A stretch of DNA of 64,000 bases, taken from Andreprevotia lacus DSM 23236. Lineage in GTDB: Bacteria; Pseudomonadota; Gammaproteobacteria; Burkholderiales; Chitinibacteraceae. Each line of letters starts with the position of its first letter. Positions within the stretch are counted from its first letter, which is position 1. The position numbers and the translations under genes are program-made. The notes beneath the pieces were generated by a model. That model was not told where the DNA came from. It saw only the letters and a list, made by a program, of their open reading frames with translations, and did not search any database. Below, in pieces: positions 7,984-15,994 of this stretch. The DNA lies in assembly GCF_900176275.1 (NCBI RefSeq), contig NZ_FWXD01000018.1, positions 1 through 64,000 of the forward strand. The letters run 5' to 3'.

Positions 7984-8376
7984 ATGGTGATGAGTGTTGA
8001 TCCGCTCCAGCGCGCCCCGGCCATCCTGGCCCTGCTGCGCCAGCAGCTGCGTACAGCTGGGGCCAGCCCGCGTGGCGCCAAGCAGGTTGCTGGCAAACCC
8101 GCGCAAACTTCGGCCCGCAAGAAGAGCGAACAGGAGCTGGAAAAGAAGCTGGTTGCCCGGATCAAATTCATCAAGCCGGATGATCCGCAACGGCAGAAAA
8201 AGGCCTTCACTGCTTATATCGAAGCCGCCGTGCTGGCGGAACTGGGTTCAGGCTTGGTCAACGAAGCTGGCTTTCACGACATGATCGACACCATCTGTGC
8301 GCAGATGCTGGCTGAACCAGCATTGGCACAGGATATCGCCACGGTGGCGGATCAGTTGCTTGCCACATCGCGCTGA
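7984..8376 (+). CDS. Conserved-looking small protein of unknown function
   Basis: I do not recognise a family for this 130-residue protein. It has a basic middle (residues 35-65, many K, R and A) and an acidic, helical C-terminal half ending near residue 130. It is the last gene of the TPR trio and converges on fliA with 164 bp between stops. An alternative ATG sits two codons downstream at 7990. The size and helical character would suit a chaperone or cytoplasmic adaptor, but nothing in the sequence proves this. Confidence 0.6.
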   Translation: MVMSVDPLQRAPAILALLRQQLRTAGASPRGAKQVAGKPAQTSARKKSEQELEKKLVARIKFIKPDDPQRQKKAFTAYIEAAVLAELGSGLVNEAGFHDMIDTICAQMLAEPALAQDIATVADQLLATSR

Positions 8377-8540
8377 TCCTCCCCCATCGCCACACTCAGC
8401 ATTGTCAGGCCAGTGGCAGATGGCTTGCTTTATTGCGCCGGCAACGGCAATCCGGGCGCAGCGCCCCGCGCGTTTTTAACGATCCGGCTCACTGTGGTGC
8501 AACAAAGCGGGAGTAGATCAATTGGCTCACCCCGCACACA
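8377..8540. other. Convergent intergenic region with weak hairpin
   Basis: GGGCG-CAG-CGCCC near 8455-8467, followed by CGCGCGTTTTT, could act as a weak terminator for the TPR operon. The T tract overlaps the transposase scrap at 8465-8505. Confidence 0.3.
8465..8505 (-). pseudogene. Scrap of a REP-associated transposase C-terminus
   Basis: On the minus strand this stretch reads TTVSRIVKNARG, nearly the same as the C-terminal helix-turn-helix end ATVSRIVKNG of the full-length REP-associated transposase at 28407-29279. Nucleotides are also close (TTTTTAACGATCCGGCT versus TTTTTAACGATTCGGCT). Only about 13 codons are recognisable. Confidence 0.5.
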
Positions 8541-9287
8541 TCACCATGCCCTGTCGGCCGCACGCATTGCAGCGGCATGCTCGCGCAAGTGGCGTAGTGC
8601 ACTGCTGTGCAACTGCGAGATGCGACCCTTGCTCAACTGCATCAAATCAGCAATCGCCACAAAATCCATCTGGTGCAGGTAGTGACAACGAATCACAGTC
8701 TGCTCTTTATCGGGAAGGCGTTCCAGCAATTGCTGCAAGCAAGTATGTAACTGCTGAAGTTCGTGGTTGCTGTAGTGGGAAGTTGAGACTGCTGCCTCGT
8801 TCTCCTGCAGGCACAACGCCTCATTTTCAAGCAGCATGCCAATTGCCAAGCCAATTGCCACTTCAGCGACACGGGCAAATGGATCGCCGGCTTTTCCATC
8901 GCCTTCGGCCAACGAAACCACCCGCTCCCTGGCTCGTCGCTGTACAGCGTACTGCCTATTCCTTTCGGTATACCCGGCCAGTTCGTTTTGAATGGTGCCT
9001 ACGATGCGATACTCGGCATAAGTCGTGAATTGCGCGCCTTGCTCCGGCAGGTATCGATCCACCGCATCAATCAGACCTAACGAAGCCAATTGCACGTATT
9101 CGTTAAAATCGACCTCCGCACTTATGCGCTTGGCATATTGCTGTGCGGCCAACATTTTTGCGAATGGCATGTACAGCGTAATCAGCTCTTCACGAACACG
9201 GCCATCTGCCTGCTGGCGTCGAGCCCAGAGGTCAGCCTCGACATCTGCCGCAACGCGTTTCCAATCGGGTATTGAGAGTTTGGGCAC
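8541..9287 (-). CDS. fliA: Sigma-28 (FliA-type) flagellar sigma factor
   Basis: The 248-residue protein has the three conserved regions of FliA-type sigma factors: region 2 (YMPFAKMLAAQQYAKR, LASLGLIDAVDRYLPEQGAQFTTYAEYRIVGTIQNEL), a region 3 like segment and region 4 (LERLPDKEQTVIRCHYL with the helix-turn-helix ISQLHSSALRHLREH). FliA directs RNA polymerase to late flagellar promoters. It is the last gene of the minus-strand flagellar operon, 26 bp after fliP. The start codon is GTG. No anti-sigma factor FlgM is present nearby, so its control would have to differ or be encoded elsewhere. It could also serve only this secondary flagellar system. Confidence 0.88.
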   Translation of the reverse strand: MPKLSIPDWKRVAADVEADLWARRQQADGRVREELITLYMPFAKMLAAQQYAKRISAEVDFNEYVQLASLGLIDAVDRYLPEQGAQFTTYAEYRIVGTIQNELAGYTERNRQYAVQRRARERVVSLAEGDGKAGDPFARVAEVAIGLAIGMLLENEALCLQENEAAVSTSHYSNHELQQLHTCLQQLLERLPDKEQTVIRCHYLHQMDFVAIADLMQLSKGRISQLHSSALRHLREHAAAMRAADRAW

Positions 9288-9313
9288 TTCCAGACTGGCA
9301 GATCACGTTGAAA

Positions 9314-10066
9314 TCAGTTGAATGAGCTAAGCAAGGCTCGCACTACGATGTTCCACCCATCAATCATCACAAACATCAGTAGTTTGAGTGGCAGTGAAAT
9401 CGTAACCGGCGGCACCATCATCATCCCCATCCCCATCAAAATGGCCGAAACGATCAGGTCGATCAGCAGGAATGGCAGGAAAATGACAAAACCGATCCGG
9501 AATGCGGTGCGCAATTCCGACAACATGAACGCGGGAATCAGCTGCAAATTACCAATGTCAGCCATGCTGCGTGGTTGCGGACTATGCGAAATCTCGACCA
9601 GCAATGCCAAGTCTTCCTCGCGAGTCTGACGAATCATGAAATCACGCAGCGGAGCCATGCCTTTCTCCGCGGCCACAGTTGCGGAGAGTTTGCCAGCCAT
9701 GTATGGCTGAAAGGCCTCTTCGTTCGCTTTGCTCAGAACCGGCGACATCGTGAACAGCGTCAAGAACAAGGCGAGGCTCATCAAAACCGTGTTTGGCGGT
9801 GTTTCCTGCATACCCAGCGCATGGCGCAATAGCGACAAGACGATTACGATGCGCACAAAGCCGGTCATTGATACCAGAATTGCTGGCACCAGGCTCAATA
9901 CAGTCAGCAACAGTAGCAGCTTGAGCCCTGTCGACGCCTGCTCTGCCCCTGAAGCAGCGACATGGACACCGGGCAGGGTGAGCACATCTGCGGGCAGGGC
10001 CATTGCAGGCAGTAGTAGTGCAGCAACGCAAGCCAGAACCGGCAACAATCCAAACCGCTTGTTCAT
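9314..10066 (-). CDS. fliP: Flagellar export gate protein FliP
   Basis: This 250-residue inner-membrane protein matches FliP over its whole length. It has an N-terminal signal-like segment, transmembrane segments (LLLLLTVLSLVPAILVSMT, IVIVLSLLRHALGMQETPPN, FMLSELRTAFRIGFVIFLPF) and the closing ISLPLKLLMFVMIDGW typical of the family. FliP forms the core of the export gate with FliQ and FliR. It overlaps fliO by four bases (ATGA) and precedes fliA. No key segment is missing. Confidence 0.96.
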   Translation of the reverse strand: MNKRFGLLPVLACVAALLLPAMALPADVLTLPGVHVAASGAEQASTGLKLLLLLTVLSLVPAILVSMTGFVRIVIVLSLLRHALGMQETPPNTVLMSLALFLTLFTMSPVLSKANEEAFQPYMAGKLSATVAAEKGMAPLRDFMIRQTREEDLALLVEISHSPQPRSMADIGNLQLIPAFMLSELRTAFRIGFVIFLPFLLIDLIVSAILMGMGMMMVPPVTISLPLKLLMFVMIDGWNIVVRALLSSFN

Positions 10067-10473
10067 GAATGCTCCACGCTCTGGCGCTCAAGCAGTTGCA
10101 AGCCTTGTGGCCCTTCGGCCAGCAACAATTCCTCGCCACGATAGACCACAACCACCAGACTATTGGTTGCCGACACCCGTGTGCGCTGCAGCACACGTAG
10201 TACCGCTTTCTGTCCCTTGGCCGCACCAAGTGCAGCAGGCCATCGATGACGCAGCGCCCACGCAGCAGCCAGTGCGATAAGTGCGATGATCAAGAACGCA
10301 CCCAGCATGCGAGAAAGCAAATCCGCATCTGAAACAGATGCTTGTTTGTAAGGGATTGCCGCCATGGAAGAAGCGACTCCACTGGCCAATGACGCCGGCA
10401 CTGCAGATCCTGCAGCCCAACTGCAGGCTGCCAGGCCGAGGAGCACGATGGCGAGCAGATAAGCCGGCCGCAT
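10063..10473 (-). CDS. fliO: Flagellar export assembly protein FliO
   Basis: A 136-residue protein with an N-terminal signal-like segment, a second membrane helix near residues 55-75 (MLGAFLIIALIALAAAWAL) and a basic cytoplasmic tail containing VLQRTRVSATNSLVVVVYRGEELLLAEGPQG, as in FliO. FliO helps FliP assemble. The start is set at ATG 10473, which overlaps the fliN stop by one base (TGATG). Sequence conservation in this family is low, so the call rests on topology, tail motif and position between fliN and fliP. Confidence 0.88.
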   Translation of the reverse strand: MRPAYLLAIVLLGLAACSWAAGSAVPASLASGVASSMAAIPYKQASVSDADLLSRMLGAFLIIALIALAAAWALRHRWPAALGAAKGQKAVLRVLQRTRVSATNSLVVVVYRGEELLLAEGPQGLQLLERQSVEHS

Positions 10474-10817
10474 CAAACGCTCTGCTGCGGCAGTTCGGTC
10501 AGCTGCACACCAAAGCAATCACCAGCGGCGACCAGTTGGCCGCGGGCAACGATTTGGCCATCCAGCAGGATGTCGATCGGATCATCCAGCAATTGCTCAA
10601 GCGCCAACACTTCACCTGCCTTCAACGCAGTAAGCTCCCCAACTGACAATTCGACTTCGCCAAGGCGTGCGCTCAAGCGCACCTTGACGTTACGAACGGC
10701 CTCCATGCTCGAACCAACCAGCGCATTCTTCGCCTTGGGTTGTGCATGCAGTTCGGGTAAATCTATCAGTTGTGTAATGTCTGCGCCCGTAGCAGCAGCT
10801 TGCGATTCGGAACTCAA
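10473..10817 (-). CDS. fliN: C-ring protein FliN (SpoA domain)
   Basis: A 114-residue protein whose C-terminal 75 residues are a SpoA domain: NVKVRLSARLGEVELSVGELTALKAGEVLALEQLLDDPIDILLDGQIVARGQLV. In flagella FliN forms the base of the C-ring and docks the FliH-FliI export ATPase. The N-terminus (about 35 residues) is short and acidic as in other FliN proteins. It sits between fliM and fliO, overlapping fliO by one base. Because FliG is not recognisable in the operon, this FliN may act mainly in export docking, as SctQ does in injectisomes. Confidence 0.93.
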   Translation of the reverse strand: MSSESQAAATGADITQLIDLPELHAQPKAKNALVGSSMEAVRNVKVRLSARLGEVELSVGELTALKAGEVLALEQLLDDPIDILLDGQIVARGQLVAAGDCFGVQLTELPQQSV

Positions 10818-10842
10818 GATAGGTCTTCCTGAAAGTCAATGA

Positions 10843-11607
10843 TTACTGTATTTCAATGGCACGATGCGCTTGCACTCGGCCTGGATAGGCGGAGAACATT
10901 TTTTGCGCGGCAGCATCCTGCACCAACAACGCTTCGTCGAGATGCCGATCAAGCCGGATCACGTCTCCCACGTGCAAACTCTGCAATTGGCCCAAGGTAA
11001 TCTCGGCGGCCCCCAGCTGAACCTGCAGGCGCAAACGCTGCGGCGCCAGGACCTGATCAAGCGGCACAAGTTCGGAACGCCCGGCTCGAATAGTCGGGGC
11101 GGCGATAAGTGCGGAATACACCACGAGTAGTGGCCGCCCCGGAGCAGGCGCCCATGTCATCTGTAATGCGCCAGTCCCCTGTTGCAAGAGCGCATCGGGC
11201 AACGCCTCGACATCAGGTTCACGACTGATCAGCCCGGGGTCTGCTTCGCCCACTGCGGCCAATGCCCCCAACAGCGCTTGTACCGCATCTTGGGCAATGC
11301 TTCGTGCAATGATGGATTCGGCATGCCGCTCAATCTTTGCTTTCTGTTTGGCCGAGCCAAAGATTTGCCGCTCACACCAATTGGCAAAACCATCAGGGAT
11401 CTGTATCCAGATGCGCTGGCCAGCGCTACCCTGCCAGCAAGACCAAGGCATGCGTGAAGCGGACCGGGGATCAAGGGCGGTAAGCGCCGCAGAGTCATTC
11501 AGCACCACGCCCCAGCCCTTTGCCCATTGTTGCAAGCAAGCATCGACCAGCGCTTGCGCATTGCGCAAGGCGCTATCACCATGCAATCGAAATGGCCGAA
11601 CGTCCAC
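10843..11607 (-). CDS. fliM: Divergent FliM/SctQ-like C-ring protein
   Basis: This 254-residue protein sits in the fliM position and ends in a SpoA domain (LRLQVQLGAAEITLGQLQSLHVGDVIRLDRHLDEALL, residues about 190-250). Canonical FliM has about 330 residues with an N-terminal CheY-binding motif (LSQxEIDALL) and a CheC-like middle domain. Here the N-terminus starts MDVRPFRLHGDSALRNAQ, with no CheY-binding motif, and the middle region resembles the SctQ type more than FliM. It should not respond to CheY-P by the known mechanism. It abuts flgE with no gap. The symbol is given by position and the SpoA domain; an SctQ-like name would be equally defensible. Confidence 0.75.
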   Translation of the reverse strand: MDVRPFRLHGDSALRNAQALVDACLQQWAKGWGVVLNDSAALTALDPRSASRMPWSCWQGSAGQRIWIQIPDGFANWCERQIFGSAKQKAKIERHAESIIARSIAQDAVQALLGALAAVGEADPGLISREPDVEALPDALLQQGTGALQMTWAPAPGRPLLVVYSALIAAPTIRAGRSELVPLDQVLAPQRLRLQVQLGAAEITLGQLQSLHVGDVIRLDRHLDEALLVQDAAAQKMFSAYPGRVQAHRAIEIQ

Positions 11608-12789
11608 TTAGCGACCCTTCATTTCCAACAACTGCTGGATCATTTCATTGGCTGCGCTGACCATCTGCGATGAGGCTTGATAGCCACGCTGCATCAGGAT
11701 CAGATCACTGAACTCCTGCGACAAATCCACATTCGAGATTTCTACCGACGACGTTTTGATGGTCTCTTGACCTTTTCCTGCCACGCCATAACGGACTTGG
11801 TCCAGATCAGCGATGGAGAACTGGTTATTGCCTATCTGTTGCAGGCTATCGAAACTATCAAAACGCGCCATGGCCAACTGGAACGGCTTGTCTGTCTGAC
11901 CGTTTGAATATTTCAGAACAAGCTTGCCTTCCTCATCAAAGCTCTGCCCTGTCACCGTGCCAACACCATAACCATCCTTGGTATTTACGGCCAACGACGA
12001 ATCAGCCCCCAGCGAATACCCGGTTACATCCGAGCCAAGCTTGAACACGACAGTGGATGCGGTAACCCCCACAGGGCTAAACGTCATTGACACTGAATCA
12101 CTACCGATAACCGGCAGCGAATTTTTAAATTTCACGTTTCCCGTCGTCGGCGAGGCACCATCCTCGGAAATGGTTACATCCCATTTAACCTCGCCAGTTG
12201 CAGCATCCTCTACCTTGTTATTGAACAAGATTTTCAGGACATGTTCCTTGCCCGCGTTGTCGAACACAGAAACATTGTTAATCGTATGATCGCTGTCGCC
12301 ACTTGAGAGGTTGCCCTTAAAGACAACCGACGCACTCGCCTTCGGTTTGCTGCTGTTCACACCTGCAAGCGAGATTTCCTGGAGCTGACCATTACTGCCA
12401 AACCCCATGACTTTCTCACCGCCAACGCGATTAACGAGAATGCCTTGGTCATTGAATTCAAACTGGCCGGCTTTGGTATATGTGATATTGCCGTGCTCAT
12501 CGCGCAGTACAAAAAAACCGCGCCCGTCGATAGCAACGTCAAGCGGATTACCAGTATTGCGGAAATCGCCGGCAGCAAAATTGAGTGATGTATTCAACGT
12601 ACTCACCCCTTGAGCATGCTGGTGTGTACCTGTGTTAGCATCCTCGCCCTGATAAAACATATCTGTAAACTGCAGATGCCCAGTCTTGAACCCAGGGGTA
12701 TTCAGGTTGGTTACGTTGTTGCTGATGGTCTTCAGGCCGCGAGAATAGCTATCGAGACCGGACATACCGATATAAATGGTACCAAGCAT
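11608..12789 (-). CDS. flgE: Flagellar hook protein FlgE
   Basis: The 393 residues match FlgE. The N-terminal rod/hook motif is IYIGMSGLDSYSRGLKTISNNVTNLNTPGFKT, a D0-D1-D2 middle follows, and the C-terminal coiled segment reads SQEFSDLILMQRGYQASSQMVSAANEMIQQLL. Subunits are exported through the flagellar channel and assemble the hook outside the cell. An IDGRGFFVL motif of the D1 region is also present. It lies 17 bp after flgD. Presence of a full FlgE shows the system is built to extend beyond the rod, even though no hook-filament junction protein or filament gene is found here. Confidence 0.95.
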   Translation of the reverse strand: MLGTIYIGMSGLDSYSRGLKTISNNVTNLNTPGFKTGHLQFTDMFYQGEDANTGTHQHAQGVSTLNTSLNFAAGDFRNTGNPLDVAIDGRGFFVLRDEHGNITYTKAGQFEFNDQGILVNRVGGEKVMGFGSNGQLQEISLAGVNSSKPKASASVVFKGNLSSGDSDHTINNVSVFDNAGKEHVLKILFNNKVEDAATGEVKWDVTISEDGASPTTGNVKFKNSLPVIGSDSVSMTFSPVGVTASTVVFKLGSDVTGYSLGADSSLAVNTKDGYGVGTVTGQSFDEEGKLVLKYSNGQTDKPFQLAMARFDSFDSLQQIGNNQFSIADLDQVRYGVAGKGQETIKTSSVEISNVDLSQEFSDLILMQRGYQASSQMVSAANEMIQQLLEMKGR

Positions 12790-12806
12790 GATGTATTCCT
12801 CGTTTT

Positions 12807-13208
12807 TTAGCGGACAGCTGAGATTTGCCCCAGCGTAATGCCAGGAACCAATGTACCGTCTGATTGCTTGATCGTGATCTGCGGATCACCATTGGTAAAG
12901 GAGAGGGCGGAAACCACCCCGCTGACTACACCACCATTGCCATTGCTGACATCCACTGTTTTGCCAATCATGCCGATAGTCTGGGTAGTAGATTGAATGC
13001 TCAACAACTGGTCTACCTTATTGTTAAGCTGTTGATTTGCCTCAAGCGCAGAAAATTGGGCAATCTGCGCCACAAACTCCTGATTATCCATCGGCTTAAG
13101 GGGATCCTGATACTGCAGCTGGGTTAGCAATATCTTGAGCAGGTCCTGCAACCCCAGGCCTGCCCCTTGCAGGTTTGCTGTAGCGGACGAAATGGAACTG
13201 GTCGCCAT
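12807..13208 (-). CDS. flgD: Hook cap/scaffold protein FlgD, short form
   Basis: This 133-residue protein carries the FlgD N-terminal signature (LGLQDLLKILLTQLQYQDPLKPMDNQEFVAQIAQFSALEANQQLNNKV) and then only one small beta region with the GKTVDV motif. Typical FlgD has about 220 residues, with an additional Tudor/Ig-like pair. FlgD caps the growing hook. Short forms that keep only the N-terminal region exist and may work, but the C-terminal domain is absent here. It lies two bases after fliK and before flgE, a usual order. Confidence 0.9.
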   Translation of the reverse strand: MATSSISSATANLQGAGLGLQDLLKILLTQLQYQDPLKPMDNQEFVAQIAQFSALEANQQLNNKVDQLLSIQSTTQTIGMIGKTVDVSNGNGGVVSGVVSALSFTNGDPQITIKQSDGTLVPGITLGQISAVR

Positions 13209-13210
13209 CT

Positions 13211-14209
13211 TCAGGCTCCTTGCAATCGGTAAAGGCCGTAAAGGCCAGAATGATTCATGTGCATATCGGCCGAGGGCAGCTCACCCTCGCCTGCTTCGCG
13301 TCGCACAGGGACATGAGACTCCACAGGAGTCTTCACTGGTTTGCCATTAACCATTACCTGTGACAACACTTGGCCACTGCGCAGCAACTCTTGTTGAATG
13401 CGCTGCAATACAGCACCTTGTTGTGCTTCACCCAAGCCGCTGTCGCGCAGCCACAAGCGCACCTGCCCAGCCTCGTCCTCGATCAGGTGCATATGCTGTG
13501 GTTTCAGGGAGTCACTTGGCGTCTGCGGCTTTTTCCCGGTTGTTACCGGAGCTTCCTGCGGAACCTCCACGAGCCAGCCATTGCTCATGGGCCCGCCAGC
13601 CTGGGCAAGGAATACGTTCCGCCCTGCCAACAACAATGGTGCAATCCCATTCTCTTGCGCTGCCAATACCGGATCCAGCCTCGATGCCAATGCCACAACA
13701 CCGGCAGCCGTCACCGGCATGGGATTAACCGCCCGGGGTGCCATCTCCAGGCCCGGATCACCTTGCTGAACCTCAGTGGCCGGCTCAGAAATGGCCGCCG
13801 ATATCTCAGGCTTCGACATTCCCACCACATCAGTACGCCCTGGCACGGCATTTAGCTGTTCTGCAGTCTTCGCCGCCCTAGCCCCTGCGGAGTCGTCAGG
13901 ACTCGATATTTGGCTAGATGGTTCCAGCCCAAGCTTTTCCTGTGTTTCCTGCAGTCCAGCAGTAAGCATTGAATCTGGCTGCCGATCATGCTGCGCGCCC
14001 CCCAGCCGTTGGCCCTGCACGACATAATCAGCAGACATGGCGGGTACGGCCTGATGCAATGCTGTCGCCTGCACAAGCTGGATGCCATCAAGCAAAACCA
14101 GATCTGCCTGCTGCATCTGGCGTTGCCAAGCCGCCTGGAAGGAATCCGGCACTTGCTCCCGACCAGACTTCAACGTCTGGTCGAGCTGTTGATTTTCAGA
14201 AATTCGCAT
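13211..14209 (-). CDS. fliK: FliK-like hook-length control protein
   Basis: A 332-residue, low-complexity, Q/A/P-rich protein whose C-terminal part (LKPQHMHLIEDEAGQVRLWLRDSGLGEAQQGAVLQRIQQELLRSGQVLSQVMVNGKPV) fits the FliK C-terminal domain that switches FlhB specificity. The N-terminal part acts as the molecular ruler in the family. The start is set at ATG 14209, seven bases after an AAGGTGG site; a GTG at 14218 is possible. It overlaps fliJ by 14 bases. The call depends strongly on position between fliJ and flgD because FliK sequences diverge. Confidence 0.78.
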   Translation of the reverse strand: MRISENQQLDQTLKSGREQVPDSFQAAWQRQMQQADLVLLDGIQLVQATALHQAVPAMSADYVVQGQRLGGAQHDRQPDSMLTAGLQETQEKLGLEPSSQISSPDDSAGARAAKTAEQLNAVPGRTDVVGMSKPEISAAISEPATEVQQGDPGLEMAPRAVNPMPVTAAGVVALASRLDPVLAAQENGIAPLLLAGRNVFLAQAGGPMSNGWLVEVPQEAPVTTGKKPQTPSDSLKPQHMHLIEDEAGQVRLWLRDSGLGEAQQGAVLQRIQQELLRSGQVLSQVMVNGKPVKTPVESHVPVRREAGEGELPSADMHMNHSGLYGLYRLQGA

Positions 14210-14669
14210 GATGCCCACCTTGGTAACTGGTCAGCTGCAACCAAGCCTCATCCAGCATATTGGCCTCCTGCTTTTGCAGTTCTTTTGCAAAGGCCGCTGC
14301 TTGCTGATCGCGATGCACTTCCAGCCCTTTGAGAAAGCTGTGCCGCTTGCCCAGTTCGGCCAATGCAGCCTCCTTGTCTTCTGTAGCCCGGTCCATTCTT
14401 TGTTGTGCAGCGGCATTCTGCCGATCAAGCGAACCCAAATGCCTGAGCCACAGCGCCCTGTGATGAGGGTCGAGCAAAGCATTCTGGCCAGAAGCAGCGC
14501 GCACGGCAGCTTCAGCGTGCTGGCAAGCTGCACGGACTGCATTCAGCCTTGCTTCGCATTCCTGCTCATGGTCCACCGCTGCGGCCAAGTGCTGGCGTTG
14601 CTCCGAGACCTCCCATTCGGAGAGGCGATGCAAGGCACGCAATGCATATTGAAACTGGCGCGAACTCAA
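14196..14669 (-). CDS. fliJ: FliJ-like export ATPase stalk protein
   Basis: A 157-residue protein predicted to be almost wholly alpha-helical and coiled-coil, starting FQYALRALHRLSEWEVSEQRQHLAAAVDHEQ, as FliJ proteins do. FliJ inserts into the FliI hexamer and couples ATP hydrolysis to the export gate. It overlaps the fliI stop by four bases and the fliK start. FliJ is poorly conserved, so order (fliH, fliI, fliJ, fliK) and coiled-coil pattern carry the call. Confidence 0.85.
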   Translation of the reverse strand: MSSRQFQYALRALHRLSEWEVSEQRQHLAAAVDHEQECEARLNAVRAACQHAEAAVRAASGQNALLDPHHRALWLRHLGSLDRQNAAAQQRMDRATEDKEAALAELGKRHSFLKGLEVHRDQQAAAFAKELQKQEANMLDEAWLQLTSYQGGHHANF

Positions 14670-15994
14670 TGCAGCCCTCCCTGCAAAATGCCCTGCAACT
14701 GGCCGATGACTGCAGCACGTGGCGCATGTTCAGACTTCCCTTGGCGCAAAAAGCGCTGCAAGGCCGGCATCAAAGCCACAGACTGATCAATCTCCGCATT
14801 ACTGCCTTTGCGATAAGCACCAATCTCGATCATTTCGCGATTACGCTCATAGCAGGCAAGCTGAGCCACGAGTTGTTGCGCCAGCCTGAGCGCATCCTTG
14901 TTAGCGAGATCTGGCAGCAGCCGGCTCGTGCTCTGTAGCACGTCAATGGCGGGGAAATGGCCACTTTGTGCCAGCTTCCGGCTCAGCATGATGTGGCCGT
15001 CCAGCGTGGCGCGCAGAATGTCCGAGATCGGCTCATTGAAGTCATCACCCTCGACCAGCACCGTGTAGAGCGCAGTGATGCTGCCACCACCATCGGCAGT
15101 GCCGCAGCGTTCGCACAGCTCGGGTAGCTCGGTAAATACCGATGGCGTATAACCACGCGCCGTCGGCGGCTCGCCGGCGGCAAGACCGATTTCACGTTTG
15201 GCCATGGCAAAACGGGTCACGGAATCCATGGTCAGCATGACCTGCTTGCCCTGGCTGCGGAAATATTCGGCAACCGTAGTTGCTGCATAGGCGGCTCGAG
15301 CACGGGCCAGTGCGGGCATATCTGCAGTAGCAACGACAACGACAGAGCGCGCCAGCCCTTCCGGGCCCAATTGCTGCTCGATGAACTCCTTGACCTCACG
15401 TCCCCGCTCGCCAATCAATGCGATCACATTGACGTCGGCAACAATGTGCTTGGCGATCATGCCCAGCAAAGTGCTCTTCCCGACACCACTGCCGGCAAAA
15501 ATGCCGACCCGTTGCCCTTTGCCCAGCGTGAGCACACTATCAATGGCGCGAATCCCCGTCTCGATCACCTGGTCGATACGTGGGCGTTGCAAAGGATTGA
15601 CGGGCTGCGCGCGCAGCGGCATCGACATCGTGATTTCCGGCGGCGGTAACCCGTCAAACGGCGCACCAAAGGCATCGATTACTCGCCCCAAGAGGGCATC
15701 GCCCACACCAATCTCGGGAGACTGCCTCGAGGCCAACACCTCCGATCCGACGGCGATGCCGCGGGTATCGCCGTATGGCATCAACACCAGCCTGTCTTGG
15801 TTCAAGCCTACGACTTCCGCACGCACGCGGCGACCATCATTTCGGGAGATGATCTCGCACACTTCCCCGACCGCAGCATCTGGCCCACGGGCTTCGATGC
15901 TCAAGCCGGCCAGGCGCGTAACAGCTCCGACCCGCTGATACAGATCAAGCTTGCCTAAGGCATCGAGATAGACCGATTGCGGCGTCGAGGTCAT
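14666..15994 (-). CDS. fliI: Flagellar export ATPase FliI
   Basis: This 442-residue protein is an F1-beta-like ATPase. The Walker A motif AGSGVGKS is at residues 167-174, Walker B sits in VMLTMDSVTRFAMAKREIGLAAGEPPTARGYTPSVFTELPELCERCG, and a C-terminal helical domain follows. FliI forms the hexamer that energises export with FliH and FliJ. The start at 15994 is chosen because its ATG overlaps the fliH stop (ATGA); an upstream in-frame ATG would add 33 unlikely residues. All catalytic motifs are intact, so the export machine looks capable of ATP use. Confidence 0.96.
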   Translation of the reverse strand: MTSTPQSVYLDALGKLDLYQRVGAVTRLAGLSIEARGPDAAVGEVCEIISRNDGRRVRAEVVGLNQDRLVLMPYGDTRGIAVGSEVLASRQSPEIGVGDALLGRVIDAFGAPFDGLPPPEITMSMPLRAQPVNPLQRPRIDQVIETGIRAIDSVLTLGKGQRVGIFAGSGVGKSTLLGMIAKHIVADVNVIALIGERGREVKEFIEQQLGPEGLARSVVVVATADMPALARARAAYAATTVAEYFRSQGKQVMLTMDSVTRFAMAKREIGLAAGEPPTARGYTPSVFTELPELCERCGTADGGGSITALYTVLVEGDDFNEPISDILRATLDGHIMLSRKLAQSGHFPAIDVLQSTSRLLPDLANKDALRLAQQLVAQLACYERNREMIEIGAYRKGSNAEIDQSVALMPALQRFLRQGKSEHAPRAAVIGQLQGILQGGLH

